DNA of 9,746 bases from JAHRAH01 sp051009015 (GCA_051009015.1 JBPCWZ010000188.1:1-9746); one strand, 5' to 3'. Positions 1 through 7,857 are shown, numbered from the stretch's first letter. The notes: generated by a model from the letters alone, not told the origin. Made by a program: numbers and translations.

Positions 1-1
1 A

Positions 2-1078
2 AAACAACTCATTACCGACAAGGCGCTGATGGCGCTTGTTGCCGGGCTTTTTGCCGTCGGGCTTGTCGCGCTTTACAGCGCCGGGGGCGAAGACCGGTTT
101 TGGCGGCAACTTTGGCGCGGCGTTGCCGGTATTGTCGCGATGTTTGCGCTGAGTTTTTTGCCGCCGCGCGGACAGCGGGCGGCGGCGGTTGTCTTTTTTG
201 CCGTTGGCATTATCGCCCTTTTGGCGGTGCTGGTTTTTGGCGTCAAGATAAACAACGCCCGCCGCTGGCTGAGTTTTGGCAACTACAATGTGCAACCTTC
301 CGAGTTTATGAAAATCGCCCTGCCGCTCGGTTTGGCTTTTTTGTACGCGCTTACCGCATCCGCCAAAGCAGCCATCGGCGGCGGGCGGCATTTGTTGTTT
401 TTGTTGATTACCGCCGTCATCGCCGGTTTGGTGGCAATGCAGCCGGATTTGGGCACGGCTATCATCCTCGCCGGAACCGGCGCGGCGACGGTGTTTTTTG
501 GCGGCATCGGCTGGCGGTGGATAACGGCTTTGAGTTTTGCCGCGCTAATGTCTTTGCCGTTGGCATGGCGGTTTGTCCTCAAAGAGTATCAAAAAACGCG
601 CATTGAAACTTTGTTTGACCCCTATCAGGACGCCCTCGGCAGCGGCTATCACACGATACAATCGCAAATCGCCATCGGCTCCGGCGGCGTTTGGGGCAAG
701 GGTTTTCAGGCGGGCACACAAGCGCAACTCGGCTTTTTGCCCGAAAGGCATACGGATTTTATCTTTGCCGTATATGCCGAAGAGTTCGGGCTTGCCGGGG
801 CGGCATTGCTTGTCGCTTTGGCGGTTTTGTTGTTTTTGCGCTGTTTGCGAATAGCGGGCAGGGCGCCGGATATGTTCGGGCGGCTGGCGGTTGCCGGGAT
901 TGCCGCCGGTTTCTTTCTTACTTTCATTGTCAATTTGTGCATGGTTTCGGGTTTGCTTCCGGTTGTCGGCATGCCGCTGCCGCTGGTCAGTTATGGCGGC
1001 ACTTCGCTATTGACGACTTTTTTCGGTTTTGGCATTGTGCTCGCCGTCGCCCGCAAAACAAGACGACAGGGAGGATAA
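2..1078 (+). CDS. rodA: RodA, SEDS-family peptidoglycan glycosyltransferase (5' partial)
   Basis: RodA polymerises lipid II into glycan strands at the inner membrane as part of the cell-elongation (rod) complex, working with a class B PBP such as PBP2. The frame is open to the left edge, and the ATG at 29 would fall inside the first membrane segment (LVAGLFAVGLVALYS), so the true start lies upstream. Numbering from that ATG, SEDS signatures appear in order: NVQPSEFMK (87-95), MQPDLGTA (137-144), DPYQDALGSGYHTIQSQIAIGSGG cut across 197-220, LPERHTDFIF (237-246), and GMPLPLVSYGGTS near the C-terminus. Asp243 in the ERHTDF motif matches the invariant, likely catalytic aspartate of RodA (Asp262 in E. 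coli). The IQSQIAIGSGG and FLPERHTDFIF wording fits RodA better than FtsW. A following rlpA is a classic rodA neighbour. The stop TAA overlaps the ATG at 1078 by one base (TAATG). Confidence 0.95.
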   Translation, partial: KQLITDKALMALVAGLFAVGLVALYSAGGEDRFWRQLWRGVAGIVAMFALSFLPPRGQRAAAVVFFAVGIIALLAVLVFGVKINNARRWLSFGNYNVQPSEFMKIALPLGLAFLYALTASAKAAIGGGRHLLFLLITAVIAGLVAMQPDLGTAIILAGTGAATVFFGGIGWRWITALSFAALMSLPLAWRFVLKEYQKTRIETLFDPYQDALGSGYHTIQSQIAIGSGGVWGKGFQAGTQAQLGFLPERHTDFIFAVYAEEFGLAGAALLVALAVLLFLRCLRIAGRAPDMFGRLAVAGIAAGFFLTFIVNLCMVSGLLPVVGMPLPLVSYGGTSLLTTFFGFGIVLAVARKTRRQGG

Positions 1079-1080
1079 TG
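1068..1080 (+). promoter_or_regulatory. rlpA ribosome binding site and rodA/rlpA junction
   Basis: AGGGAGG (1068-1074) is a strong Shine-Dalgarno lying inside the end of rodA. It sits 3 nt before the ATG at 1078 but 9 nt before the ATG at 1084, so the latter is the better-spaced start. Both lie in the same frame, with further ATGs at 1087 and 1090. Confidence 0.7.
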
Positions 1081-1083
1081 ACG

Positions 1084-2040
1084 ATGATGATGAAAACAAA
1101 AGCGGCGCGGGTTTTGCTGTTGGCGGGTTTTGTCGCCGCTTCCGGTTGCGCGGCTTTGCCGCCGCAGTTTTCGCAACCGCAAAAGCCGCAAACACAAACA
1201 CCGGCGCAAAAGCCGCAAGCGGCATCTGCGAATGCGCCGACTCTTTCGCAACCGCCTTCGCCGCCGTCATCGTCATCATCATCATCTTCGCGGCAACAAG
1301 ACGGCAAGTATTATCTGGACGACGGGCCGCCCGACAACTCCGGCATTGCCCTCGCCGATATTCCCGATGCCGTCCCGCGTGCCGACAAGATAAACCCGGC
1401 GCACAACCGCCCCTATACCGCTTTGGGAAAGCGTTTTGTGCCGGATGCCGCGCCGCGCAAATATCATAAGCGCGGCATTGCCTCGTGGTATGGCAAGCGT
1501 TATCACGGGCGCAAAACTTCAACCGGCGAAGTTTATGATATGTTCAAAATGACCGCCGCGCATCCGACTTTGGCGATACCAAGTTATGCCCGCGTAACCC
1601 GCGCCGATACCGGCGAAAGCGTCATCGTGCGCATCAATGACCGCGGTCCCTTTTTGGGCGGGCGCATTATAGATTTGTCTTATGCCGCCGCCGCCCGGCT
1701 CGGTTTTGTCAAAAACGGCACCGCCGAAGTGATTGTGGAAACAATACTGCCGAATGATTACAACACTCCCGCCGCGCCGCAAATTATCAATGATAATGCC
1801 GAAGTTGTTGCCGCAAAAAGCCGGTTATATGTGCAGTTTGGCGCGTTTTCGCTGGCGGCAAATGCCGAAAAACTGCGCGATGAGTTATCGGCAAAAACTT
1901 CGCTGGCGGCGATGGTTATCAGCGGCGGCGGTTTTTATCGCGTTGTCGCCGGTCCTTACAAGGATTATCATATCGCCGAAACTGTGCGCGATGATTTGTG
2001 CGCCGATGGCTGGTGCGGATTAGTCAAAGCGTTGCCGTAA
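1084..2040 (+). CDS. rlpA: RlpA, septal/peptidoglycan lytic transglycosylase lipoprotein
   Basis: RlpA is an outer-membrane-anchored lipoprotein. In Pseudomonas it is a lytic transglycosylase that cleaves glycan strands stripped of stem peptides. The N-terminus is a lipoprotein signal (basic MKTKAAR, hydrophobic core, lipobox ASGC) with the lipidated Cys at residue 22 (codon 1147-1149). Residues 23-70 form a Pro/Gln/Ser-rich linker with a run of eight serines. The block YYLDDGPPDN then DAVPR precedes the double-psi beta-barrel domain (about 129-221: GIASWYGKRYHGRKTSTGE, MTAAHPTL, RINDRGPF, GRIIDLS). The conserved acidic/His set is present as Glu149, Asp152, His160 and Asp186. A SPOR domain (about 245-318, starting LYVQFGAFS) should bind denuded glycan. 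I start at ATG 1084 because of Shine-Dalgarno spacing; 1078 is possible. A much longer in-frame reading back to 691 lies within rodA and is not credible. Its stop overlaps the metX ATG. Confidence 0.95.
   Translation: MMMKTKAARVLLLAGFVAASGCAALPPQFSQPQKPQTQTPAQKPQAASANAPTLSQPPSPPSSSSSSSSRQQDGKYYLDDGPPDNSGIALADIPDAVPRADKINPAHNRPYTALGKRFVPDAAPRKYHKRGIASWYGKRYHGRKTSTGEVYDMFKMTAAHPTLAIPSYARVTRADTGESVIVRINDRGPFLGGRIIDLSYAAAARLGFVKNGTAEVIVETILPNDYNTPAAPQIINDNAEVVAAKSRLYVQFGAFSLAANAEKLRDELSAKTSLAAMVISGGGFYRVVAGPYKDYHIAETVRDDLCADGWCGLVKALP
1267..1290 (+). repeat. TCA-rich serine codon run in rlpA
   Basis: Eight consecutive serine codons, five of them TCA and four of these in a row, form a small trinucleotide tract inside the disordered linker of RlpA. 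Slippage here would change linker length without a frameshift. Confidence 0.75.
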
Positions 2041-2042
2041 TG
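2038..2042 (+). promoter_or_regulatory. TAATG stop/start overlap, rlpA to metX
   Basis: The rlpA stop TAA and the metX ATG share one base. No convincing Shine-Dalgarno is visible in the preceding 20 bases, so metX translation probably depends on ribosomes finishing rlpA. This links a cell-wall gene and a methionine gene in one transcript. Confidence 0.6.
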
Positions 2043-3176
2043 ACACAACCGGATACCGCCGGAAATGCCGGTTTTGTGCGCACGGAATATGCGGATTTTT
2101 CCGCGCCGCTTGCCTTGCAAAGCGGGGCGTCTTTGCAAAACTGGCGGCTGGCATATCAAACATGCGGAAAACTCAACACCGCCAAAAATAACGCCGTGCT
2201 GGTTTGTCATGCCCTGTCCGGCTCGCAACACGCCGCCGGAATTGACGCCGATAATAATGTCGGCTGGTGGGACAACTTCATCGGACCCGGCAAACCGGTG
2301 GATACCGAAAAGTTTTTTGTCGTCTGTCCGAATAATCTCGGCGGCTGCCACGGCAGCACCGGTCCGGCAAGTTTGCATCCGGATGACAACAAACCCTACG
2401 GCTCGCGTTTTCCGGTTGTGACCGTTGAAGATTGGGTGCGCTCCCAAAAGATGCTTGCCGAACATTTGGCGATTGATTGTTTTGCCGCGGTTGTCGGCGG
2501 CAGTTTGGGCGGAATGCAGGCATTGCGCTGGGCGCTGGATTATCCCGATGGTTTGCGGGCGGCTGTCGCCATTGCCGCGGCGGCGCGGCTTTCGGCTCTG
2601 AATATCGCTTTCAATGACATCGCCCGTCAGGCGATATTGCACGACCCGCATTTTTGCGGCGGCGATTATCTGGCGCGTGATACTTTTCCGCGCCGGGGGT
2701 TGACTGTGGCGAGAATGCTGGGGCATGTTACTTATCTTTCCGGCGCGGCGATGGCGGCGAAGTTTGGCAGAACGCGCCGCGCCGAAAGCGCAAGGTTTGA
2801 TTATGAAACCGAGTTTGAAGTGGAATCCTATTTGCGCTATCAGGGCGCGAAGTTTTCCGGTTTGTTTGACGCCAATACTTATCTTTTGATGACAAGGGCG
2901 CTGGATTATTTTGACCCGGCGGCGGAAAGCGGCGGCGATTTGGCGCGCGCTTTTGGCGCGGCGCGGGCGGAGTTTTTTTTATTGTCGTTTTCAAGCGACT
3001 GGCGTTTTCCGCCATCGTCATCGCGCGAACTCGCCCGCGCGCTTTTGGCATCGGGCAAACAAACTTCGTATATGGAAGTGCAAACCGAAGAAGGGCATGA
3101 TTCTTTTTTGCTGGCAAATCCGGTTTATCACAATGCGGTGCGCGCTTTTATGTCGCGCCTTGCCGCGCAGTTATGA
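2040..3176 (+). CDS. metX: MetX, homoserine O-acyltransferase (acetyl or succinyl)
   Basis: This cytoplasmic alpha/beta-hydrolase-fold enzyme acylates homoserine, the first committed step of methionine synthesis. The 378-residue length is normal for the family. Seen in order: VLVCHALSGSQH (53-64), the NNLGGCHGSTGPAS block (98-111), the nucleophile elbow GGSLGGMQ with Ser155, then Asp320 (SSDWRFPP) and His353 (EGHDSF), which complete the Ser-Asp-His triad. The GCHGSTGP form resembles proteobacterial MetX proteins, a number of which have been shown to use succinyl-CoA (MetXS) rather than acetyl-CoA. I cannot settle the acyl donor from sequence alone. I chose ATG 2040 because it makes the TAATG overlap with rlpA and gives the usual N-terminus; an in-frame GTG at 1998 is a weaker option. 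Its end overlaps metW by the four bases ATGA, fitting a metX-metW pair. Confidence 0.95.
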   Translation: MTQPDTAGNAGFVRTEYADFSAPLALQSGASLQNWRLAYQTCGKLNTAKNNAVLVCHALSGSQHAAGIDADNNVGWWDNFIGPGKPVDTEKFFVVCPNNLGGCHGSTGPASLHPDDNKPYGSRFPVVTVEDWVRSQKMLAEHLAIDCFAAVVGGSLGGMQALRWALDYPDGLRAAVAIAAAARLSALNIAFNDIARQAILHDPHFCGGDYLARDTFPRRGLTVARMLGHVTYLSGAAMAAKFGRTRRAESARFDYETEFEVESYLRYQGAKFSGLFDANTYLLMTRALDYFDPAAESGGDLARAFGAARAEFFLLSFSSDWRFPPSSSRELARALLASGKQTSYMEVQTEEGHDSFLLANPVYHNAVRAFMSRLAAQL

Positions 3177-3775
3177 ACGCGGCGATGACAGCAGAGCGGA
3201 TAGATTTTGCCCGCATAGCGGGGTGGATAAAACGCGGCGCGCGCGTTTTGGATTTGGGTTGCGAAGACGGCGCGATGCTTTCGTATCTGGCGGAAAAGCG
3301 CGGGGCGGAATGTGTCGGCGTGGATATCAATCCGGCAAACCTGACCGAATGTTTGCGCCGCGGGGTGTCGGCGGTAATGGCGGATATCAACGGCAACCTG
3401 CCGCTGTTTGCCGATGATTCTTTTGATGTCGTTGTGCTGTCGCAAACTTTGCAAAGCATCCGCCGCCCGCCGCCGCAAGTGCTCGCCGAAATGCTGCGGG
3501 TCGGCAAAGAAGCGATAGTATCATTCCCCAACTTCGGCCATTGGCGAATGCGCCTGCAAGTGCTTGGCGGCAAAATGCCAACCGGGCGGCGTTTGCCATA
3601 TCAATGGTTTGACACGCCAAATGTCCGCTACTGCACCATCCGCGATTTTGAAGCATTATGCCGCACCGGCAACATCCAAATAGCCGACCGGGTATTCCTG
3701 TCCGGCACAACAGAAACCAAACACCTCCCAAACGCCCGCGCCGACCTGGCAATATACAAACTGGCGGCAAAATAA
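3173..3775 (+). CDS. metW: MetW, methionine biosynthesis methyltransferase-like protein
   Basis: MetW is a small class I SAM-methyltransferase-fold protein found beside metX in many proteobacteria. It is needed for methionine synthesis and is thought to support MetX activity. This 200-residue copy shows motif I as VLDLGCEDG (25-33), an acidic loop GVDINPAN (49-56), DDSFDVVVLSQTLQ (81-94), and the family-specific SFPNFGHWRMR (117-127), LPYQWFDTPN (141-150) and CTIRDFEALC (154-163). Motif I carries Glu31 where the usual DLGCGDG has Gly. The start ATG overlaps the metX stop as ATGA; a second in-frame ATG at 3185 would remove only four residues. It is the last gene of the left operon and faces the res gene. 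Confidence 0.92.
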   Translation: MNAAMTAERIDFARIAGWIKRGARVLDLGCEDGAMLSYLAEKRGAECVGVDINPANLTECLRRGVSAVMADINGNLPLFADDSFDVVVLSQTLQSIRRPPPQVLAEMLRVGKEAIVSFPNFGHWRMRLQVLGGKMPTGRRLPYQWFDTPNVRYCTIRDFEALCRTGNIQIADRVFLSGTTETKHLPNARADLAIYKLAAK

Positions 3776-3802
3776 AGCCCCGCTTTTCCCCGCCAACTCC
3801 GT

Positions 3803-3825
3803 CATTCCCGCGCAAGGCGGGAATG
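3803..3825. repeat. ATTCCCGC/GCGGGAAT palindrome between metW and res
   Basis: The arms CATTCCCGC and GCGGGAATG form a perfect 9-bp stem with loop GCAAG, in the 63-nt gap between two convergent genes. It is of the same type as the palindrome at 7989-8008 and resembles the short dispersed ATTCCC...GGGAAT repeats (for example dRS3 of Neisseria). It could act as a two-way transcription terminator, but there is no clear T-run; only an AT-rich stretch follows at 3828-3840. Confidence 0.75.
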
Positions 3826-3838
3826 CGGAATTTAATTG

Positions 3839-6064
3839 TTAGAAGTCCAGCCCCTCCCAATCGGGCGAATTCGGTTTGCCGATGTCCTTGCCTTTTCCGA
3901 TGTATATTCTCCATTGGCTATATTCTTTGTTGTCGGGAGTGATGATGCCGCCTTTCAATTGCCCCTCTTTGCGGCGTTTGTTTTCTTCGCGGATGTATTT
4001 CCGCAACCCATCGCTTTTGCCCTGGGCGGTGGCAACCGTGATTCCGCTTTTGGTGTCATAAATCCCGACGGTGCCGTCGTTGAAGTGGACAATAAAATCC
4101 GCATAAAACGGTTTCTCTTCGTCGTTTTCCACATACGGCACGGCGAAATAGAGGGATTCACTCTCGCCGTTTTTATACCACCACTTTACCACGCTTGCGG
4201 CTTCCAGATATTTAATAAACGCTTTCTCCGTTTGCGGTTCGTTTTTCGCCGCATAGAACGGCTTCATTGCCGACTTCTCCACTTTGCGGTGGGAGTAATT
4301 GTCGCCGTAAACAACCGTCTCCGGCAATTCCCACTGCTGGGTTTTCTGCAGCAGTTCTTTTCTTTCCGCCGTTTTCCGCTTGTAAAGGTCTTTGGCGTCG
4401 GTGAGCACGCGCTCAAAACGCCAACAATTATCCTCGCTGAGGGTGATGCCTATAATCCTGTCGCTGACCTCATAATTTATGTTCATTTTGCCGAGGTAAA
4501 ACTTGTAAATCGCATCTTTCACCCTGTTGATGGAGCGTTCTTCGGGGTAATAGGGCGACAAATTGTCGCGGACGAAATAATCAAAGAGTTTTTGCAAGTC
4601 GGCTGCGTTGGAAACATCCAGCCGCTCGCGTCCGGCAATCGTCTCGCCGGCAAGCGTATCAATGCTCGTTTGTTCATAATCGGCGATAAGCGCGGTTTGC
4701 ACTTTCTGCCCCTGCGTTTGCAGTTTTTCCGCGAGTTCGTAGTTGTCCGCCGCCTGCAAAAATAGGTCAATAAACTGCGGCGACAGGCGCGTCATTTCGC
4801 GCTGTCGCAAGCGGTGGACGGACGACAACTTGACCGGCTCGCAACCGTCAATGAGCCGGCTTGTGTACACGGAAAGATAACCCCCGCCAACACCCTCGCC
4901 GATGGAAATGTTCGGCAGGTTTGTATACACATACGCGCGGTCCAAAGTGCCGTCATCGTAATGCCCTTTTGCCGGTTCGGGCATGCGCATAATGCGCCCC
5001 AGCGTCTGCACGGAAAATGTCACGCTTCTCCAATCGCGAAACAGGGCGAGAATGTGCGCGCGCGGGCAATCCCACCCCAGCGCAATCGCTTGTTTGAATA
5101 TCAGCACTTCCGCGCCGTTGTCGTTGCGGGAAATGTTTTCCAGATTCTCCTTTTCGTCAGAGAGGTAAATGGCGAGTTTGCCGTTATCCACCGTGATGTC
5201 GTGGTCGTGTTTCAGCGCCCGCAGAATGGCATTTTTGAGATTGTCTTCCTGCGCCGTTTTCCGGTCGGGAAGTTGAATGCAGAACAGCGGATTAACGCCC
5301 GCCCCTGCATTGTCAAAAGCGCGGGCAATTTCTTTCCTCTTGTCAAGCGCGCGTTCCAAAACAAACATATCGCCCTTTTCGGCGAGCGCCGAACGGACGC
5401 TGTCGTCGGCAAGAAGATTCTTGAACCCTTCATTTAGAATCACCGATTTTTTTATCATTCCCGCTTGCACCACATATTCCAAGGGGACGGTGCAAATTGC
5501 ATCGGGAGCGTCAATCGCCTTCGGCGTCGCCGAGACATCAATCGTCAGTTTGGGCGCGATTTCGGCGATTAGTTTTTGCGACATCTCGCTTTTCGCGTGG
5601 TGGTGGCTTTCGTCAATGACCAAAACGATGTCCAGCCCGCTTTCCACGGTATTCTGCACGACCTTGCCCAGATAAAACTCCTGTTCGTTTTCGCGGACAA
5701 TGGTGTTTTTGTTCTCTTGGCGGATGCTTTCCCAATTGAGAAAAAGCACCTCATTCTCGCCGATTTGTTTGTCGGTAAGGTCATAGAAAAACACGCAATC
5801 CAGCGCTATGGAATCCTCGTAGTGCTTTTCCAGTTTGTCGCGGCTTTGCGCGTGCAATTTGCGCGGCGCGACCCAGACAAAGGCAAGCGGCTTCGGCGTT
5901 TCGCCATCGGCGAGGCGCTTTAACAGTTCCGCCATCATCACCGTTTTGCCAGAGCCGGTCGGCGACTTGAAAACCATCTTCTTGTTGCCGCGCTGCCGCA
6001 ACAATTCGCCGCCGGACTCAAGCATTTGCCTTACGGCTTCGGTTTGGTATTCTTTGATTTCCAT
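3839..6064 (-). CDS. res: Type III restriction enzyme Res subunit (SF2 helicase-nuclease)
   Basis: Res is the ATP-dependent cutting subunit of a type III restriction system. It acts with Mod on DNA with unmodified, suitably oriented target sites. The 741 residues show helicase motifs in order: YQTEAV (6-11), Walker A SPTGSGKT (34-41), DESH (151-154), SAT (178-180), motif V-like FKQAIALGWDCPRA (323-336) and motif VI QTLGRIMRM (353-361). A C-terminal PD-(D/E)XK-type nuclease is suggested by YADF with Asp656 and IYDTKSG with Asp670 and Lys672. This is shorter than the roughly 970-residue EcoP1I/EcoP15I subunits, yet both core domains are present and the reading frame is intact. The start ATG lies 9 nt after the mod stop, with AAGGGA 6 nt before it. 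An orphan DEAD-box repair helicase is unlikely given the adjacent Mod. Its 3' end converges on metW. Confidence 0.9.
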   Translation of the reverse strand: MEIKEYQTEAVRQMLESGGELLRQRGNKKMVFKSPTGSGKTVMMAELLKRLADGETPKPLAFVWVAPRKLHAQSRDKLEKHYEDSIALDCVFFYDLTDKQIGENEVLFLNWESIRQENKNTIVRENEQEFYLGKVVQNTVESGLDIVLVIDESHHHAKSEMSQKLIAEIAPKLTIDVSATPKAIDAPDAICTVPLEYVVQAGMIKKSVILNEGFKNLLADDSVRSALAEKGDMFVLERALDKRKEIARAFDNAGAGVNPLFCIQLPDRKTAQEDNLKNAILRALKHDHDITVDNGKLAIYLSDEKENLENISRNDNGAEVLIFKQAIALGWDCPRAHILALFRDWRSVTFSVQTLGRIMRMPEPAKGHYDDGTLDRAYVYTNLPNISIGEGVGGGYLSVYTSRLIDGCEPVKLSSVHRLRQREMTRLSPQFIDLFLQAADNYELAEKLQTQGQKVQTALIADYEQTSIDTLAGETIAGRERLDVSNAADLQKLFDYFVRDNLSPYYPEERSINRVKDAIYKFYLGKMNINYEVSDRIIGITLSEDNCWRFERVLTDAKDLYKRKTAERKELLQKTQQWELPETVVYGDNYSHRKVEKSAMKPFYAAKNEPQTEKAFIKYLEAASVVKWWYKNGESESLYFAVPYVENDEEKPFYADFIVHFNDGTVGIYDTKSGITVATAQGKSDGLRKYIREENKRRKEGQLKGGIITPDNKEYSQWRIYIGKGKDIGKPNSPDWEGLDF

Positions 6065-6073
6065 CGCTGTCCC

Positions 6074-7735
6074 TTACTTGAAAATGCGCCGGTAGACGCG
6101 CAATATCGCCTCCGGTATGGGGCGCGATTTTACCACTCCCCGCATGTCGGCGAATGATTCCGAAAAATCCTCGTCGCCGAACGAAAAAACATAAACGCTA
6201 AACTTCCCGCCCAGTTTGGCAGCGGCTTTTTTGAATTTGCCGATAGCGGCGTAGTTATAAATAATGCCGGTGCGCCGTTTTTCGTTGCGGAATATCTTGT
6301 AGTCGCTGTTGTCTCTCTCTTTTTCATAAGTGCCTTCGCGCATGCACAACATTTCTGTCGCCTTGCGAGTGAGCCTTGCCTTATTTTTATCCGTTGGCAG
6401 GGCGGGGACAAACGCAGTTTTGAAATACCGCAGATTGAGGGGGATTCCGGTTATATCGGGATACGCCTCATGCTTTTGGGTTATTGCTTTTATCCTTGGC
6501 TGGCAAACTTCGCGCGCGATGCCGTTCTCGTTGTTTGTGCAAAGAATAAAACGGCGTTTGCCGCCGTCATATCTGTTAAGAAGAGAAACGGCGTGACCTG
6601 TCGTGCCGGAGCCGGCGAAAAAATCCAAAATCACAGCATTTTGCCGATTATGGATTATTGCCCTTATGCAGTCCATAACCGCATACAGCGATTTGGGATA
6701 TGGAAAATCGTTGCCTATCAATTTGTTAAGCAACTTGGTTCCATACACATTTGCATTATAAATGTTTTCGTCCCAGACGGTCTTCCACCGGTATTTCCTC
6801 TTGTCCCGGATGATTACTAACTCACCCTTGACCTGCTTGCAGGTCAATTCGTGTTGAATTTCTTCAACACGGTTCCGTCCGAACCGCCATTTCCGCTCCA
6901 CGCCGCTCCCGTCAACAGGGTAGATTTCTAAAACCCCCGATTGTCCTTTCACATTTGCGCCTTCGGGATGAAAGTCATCCGCGCATACATCCCCAAAACC
7001 AGTGATTACCCCATCTTTCACATAGATGGGGTAAAAGCATGTTTTGGCGGATTCGCGTTTTGAGGTTTCTTTCCCCCAATCACGGAAAGAAAAGGAAGAT
7101 GCATCATCCCTTTCCACCGTTGATATATGGATGCCGTTGGACGGGTGGACAAAGTAAGCGTACTCGTTGGTGTGCGAGAAGTTATGCCCCTGTATCCCGC
7201 CGGGGTTGTGGACAATCGTCACGCAGACGATTTCATGGACAGGGAAAATCTCATGCAAGAGAATCCCCAAATTTGCCTGTTCGTGCTTATCAACCGTGCA
7301 AACCAGCACGCCATTCTTTTTCAGCAATTTTTTGGCGAGTCCCAGCCGCTTCGCCATCATGGACAACCACTTGCTGTGGCGGTAACCGTCGTTTTTGTCA
7401 ACAAAGTCGTTGTTATATTTCCAGTCCTTCGCGCCGGTGTTGTAGGGCGGGTCAATGTAAATAACATCTATTTTGCGCGCGTGCGTGTAGTTCAGCACAG
7501 AAAGGGCGTGGTAGTTGTCGCCTTCTATCAGCAGGTTTTCCGGCAGGGCGGAGTCGGCGGCGCGGATGGCGAGGACTTTGATTTCCTTCAAGACGGGCAA
7601 TTGCTCGCGGCACTGCGCGGCAACATCTTCCGGCTTGTCCTCCCAGACAAGACCGTATTTTTTGCGCTTGTTAAGCGCTTTAATTTCGGCTATCAGCGCC
7701 GGTTTGTCCCAGTTGTGGTAATCGTTTCTCGGCAC
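6074..7735 (-). CDS. mod: Type III DNA methyltransferase Mod subunit (adenine-specific)
   Basis: Mod recognises the target sequence and methylates adenine with SAM; it also gives the Mod-Res complex its specificity. The motif order is that of beta-class methyltransferases: motif IV IDPPYNTG (94-101) comes first and the SAM-binding motif I DFFAGSGTTG (371-380) comes late. The target-recognition part should lie between them, about residues 170-330. Numbering is from GTG 7735, giving 553 residues. I prefer this GTG because GAGAAGGAG sits 10 nt before it and a TATAAT overlaps the upstream ATG at 7792, which would place that ATG before the likely transcript start. The extra N-terminal residues from 7792 (KTKRRSKK and so on) look like translated leader. 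Lysine is abundant (about 50 of 553, against 9 of 378 in MetX), consistent with separate origin. It forms an operon with res. Confidence 0.92.
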   Translation of the reverse strand: MPRNDYHNWDKPALIAEIKALNKRKKYGLVWEDKPEDVAAQCREQLPVLKEIKVLAIRAADSALPENLLIEGDNYHALSVLNYTHARKIDVIYIDPPYNTGAKDWKYNNDFVDKNDGYRHSKWLSMMAKRLGLAKKLLKKNGVLVCTVDKHEQANLGILLHEIFPVHEIVCVTIVHNPGGIQGHNFSHTNEYAYFVHPSNGIHISTVERDDASSFSFRDWGKETSKRESAKTCFYPIYVKDGVITGFGDVCADDFHPEGANVKGQSGVLEIYPVDGSGVERKWRFGRNRVEEIQHELTCKQVKGELVIIRDKRKYRWKTVWDENIYNANVYGTKLLNKLIGNDFPYPKSLYAVMDCIRAIIHNRQNAVILDFFAGSGTTGHAVSLLNRYDGGKRRFILCTNNENGIAREVCQPRIKAITQKHEAYPDITGIPLNLRYFKTAFVPALPTDKNKARLTRKATEMLCMREGTYEKERDNSDYKIFRNEKRRTGIIYNYAAIGKFKKAAAKLGGKFSVYVFSFGDEDFSESFADMRGVVKSRPIPEAILRVYRRIFK

Positions 7736-7745
7736 GGGTTTTTTG

Positions 7746-7754
7746 CTCCTTCTC
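7746..7754 (-). promoter_or_regulatory. Shine-Dalgarno deciding the mod start
   Basis: Minus-strand GAGAAGGAG ends 10 nt before GTG 7735. No comparable site precedes ATG 7792. This supports GTG as the true start of mod. Confidence 0.7.
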
Positions 7755-7790
7755 TTTGTTTTGTGTGCGCCGCCGCATTTCCAAGTACGC

Positions 7791-7796
7791 ATTATA
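7791..7796 (-). promoter_or_regulatory. Candidate -10 box of the mod-res operon
   Basis: A perfect TATAAT on the minus strand overlaps the upstream ATG (TATAATG). It predicts a transcript start near 7784 and a leader of about 50 nt before GTG 7735. The -35 is weak: TTGCAT at 7811-7816 has a short 14-nt spacer, and GGATTG at 7814-7819 has 17. Confidence 0.5.
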
Positions 7797-7857
7797 CACA
7801 AAAACCGCCAATGCAATCCATTACCCCGCCCTCTTTGACAATCTCCGCCGTTGTTTT

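Noticed and set aside
691..1077. Upstream extension of rlpA in frame
   Set aside because: It lies within rodA coding sequence. The lipoprotein signal and Shine-Dalgarno both place the start at 1078-1090.
1968..2726. Minus-strand open frame opposite metX (252 codons)
   Set aside because: Covered by metX with an intact catalytic triad on the other strand; low-complexity translation without motifs.
3828..3840. Rho-independent terminator after metW
   Set aside because: A good stem is present, but it is followed by an AT mix and not a T-run on either strand, so I list it as a repeat with only possible terminator function.
3836..4765. Long + strand open frame opposite res (309 codons)
   Set aside because: It lies fully antisense to a gene with clear helicase-nuclease motifs. 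Its translation shows no recognisable family and no ribosome binding site was seen.
4814..5437. Second + strand open frame opposite res (207 codons)
   Set aside because: Antisense shadow of the helicase region; no motif or regulatory context.
7733..7792. Phase-variable repeat tract at the start of mod
   Set aside because: Many type III mod genes carry tandem repeats, but I see none here or elsewhere in this gene.
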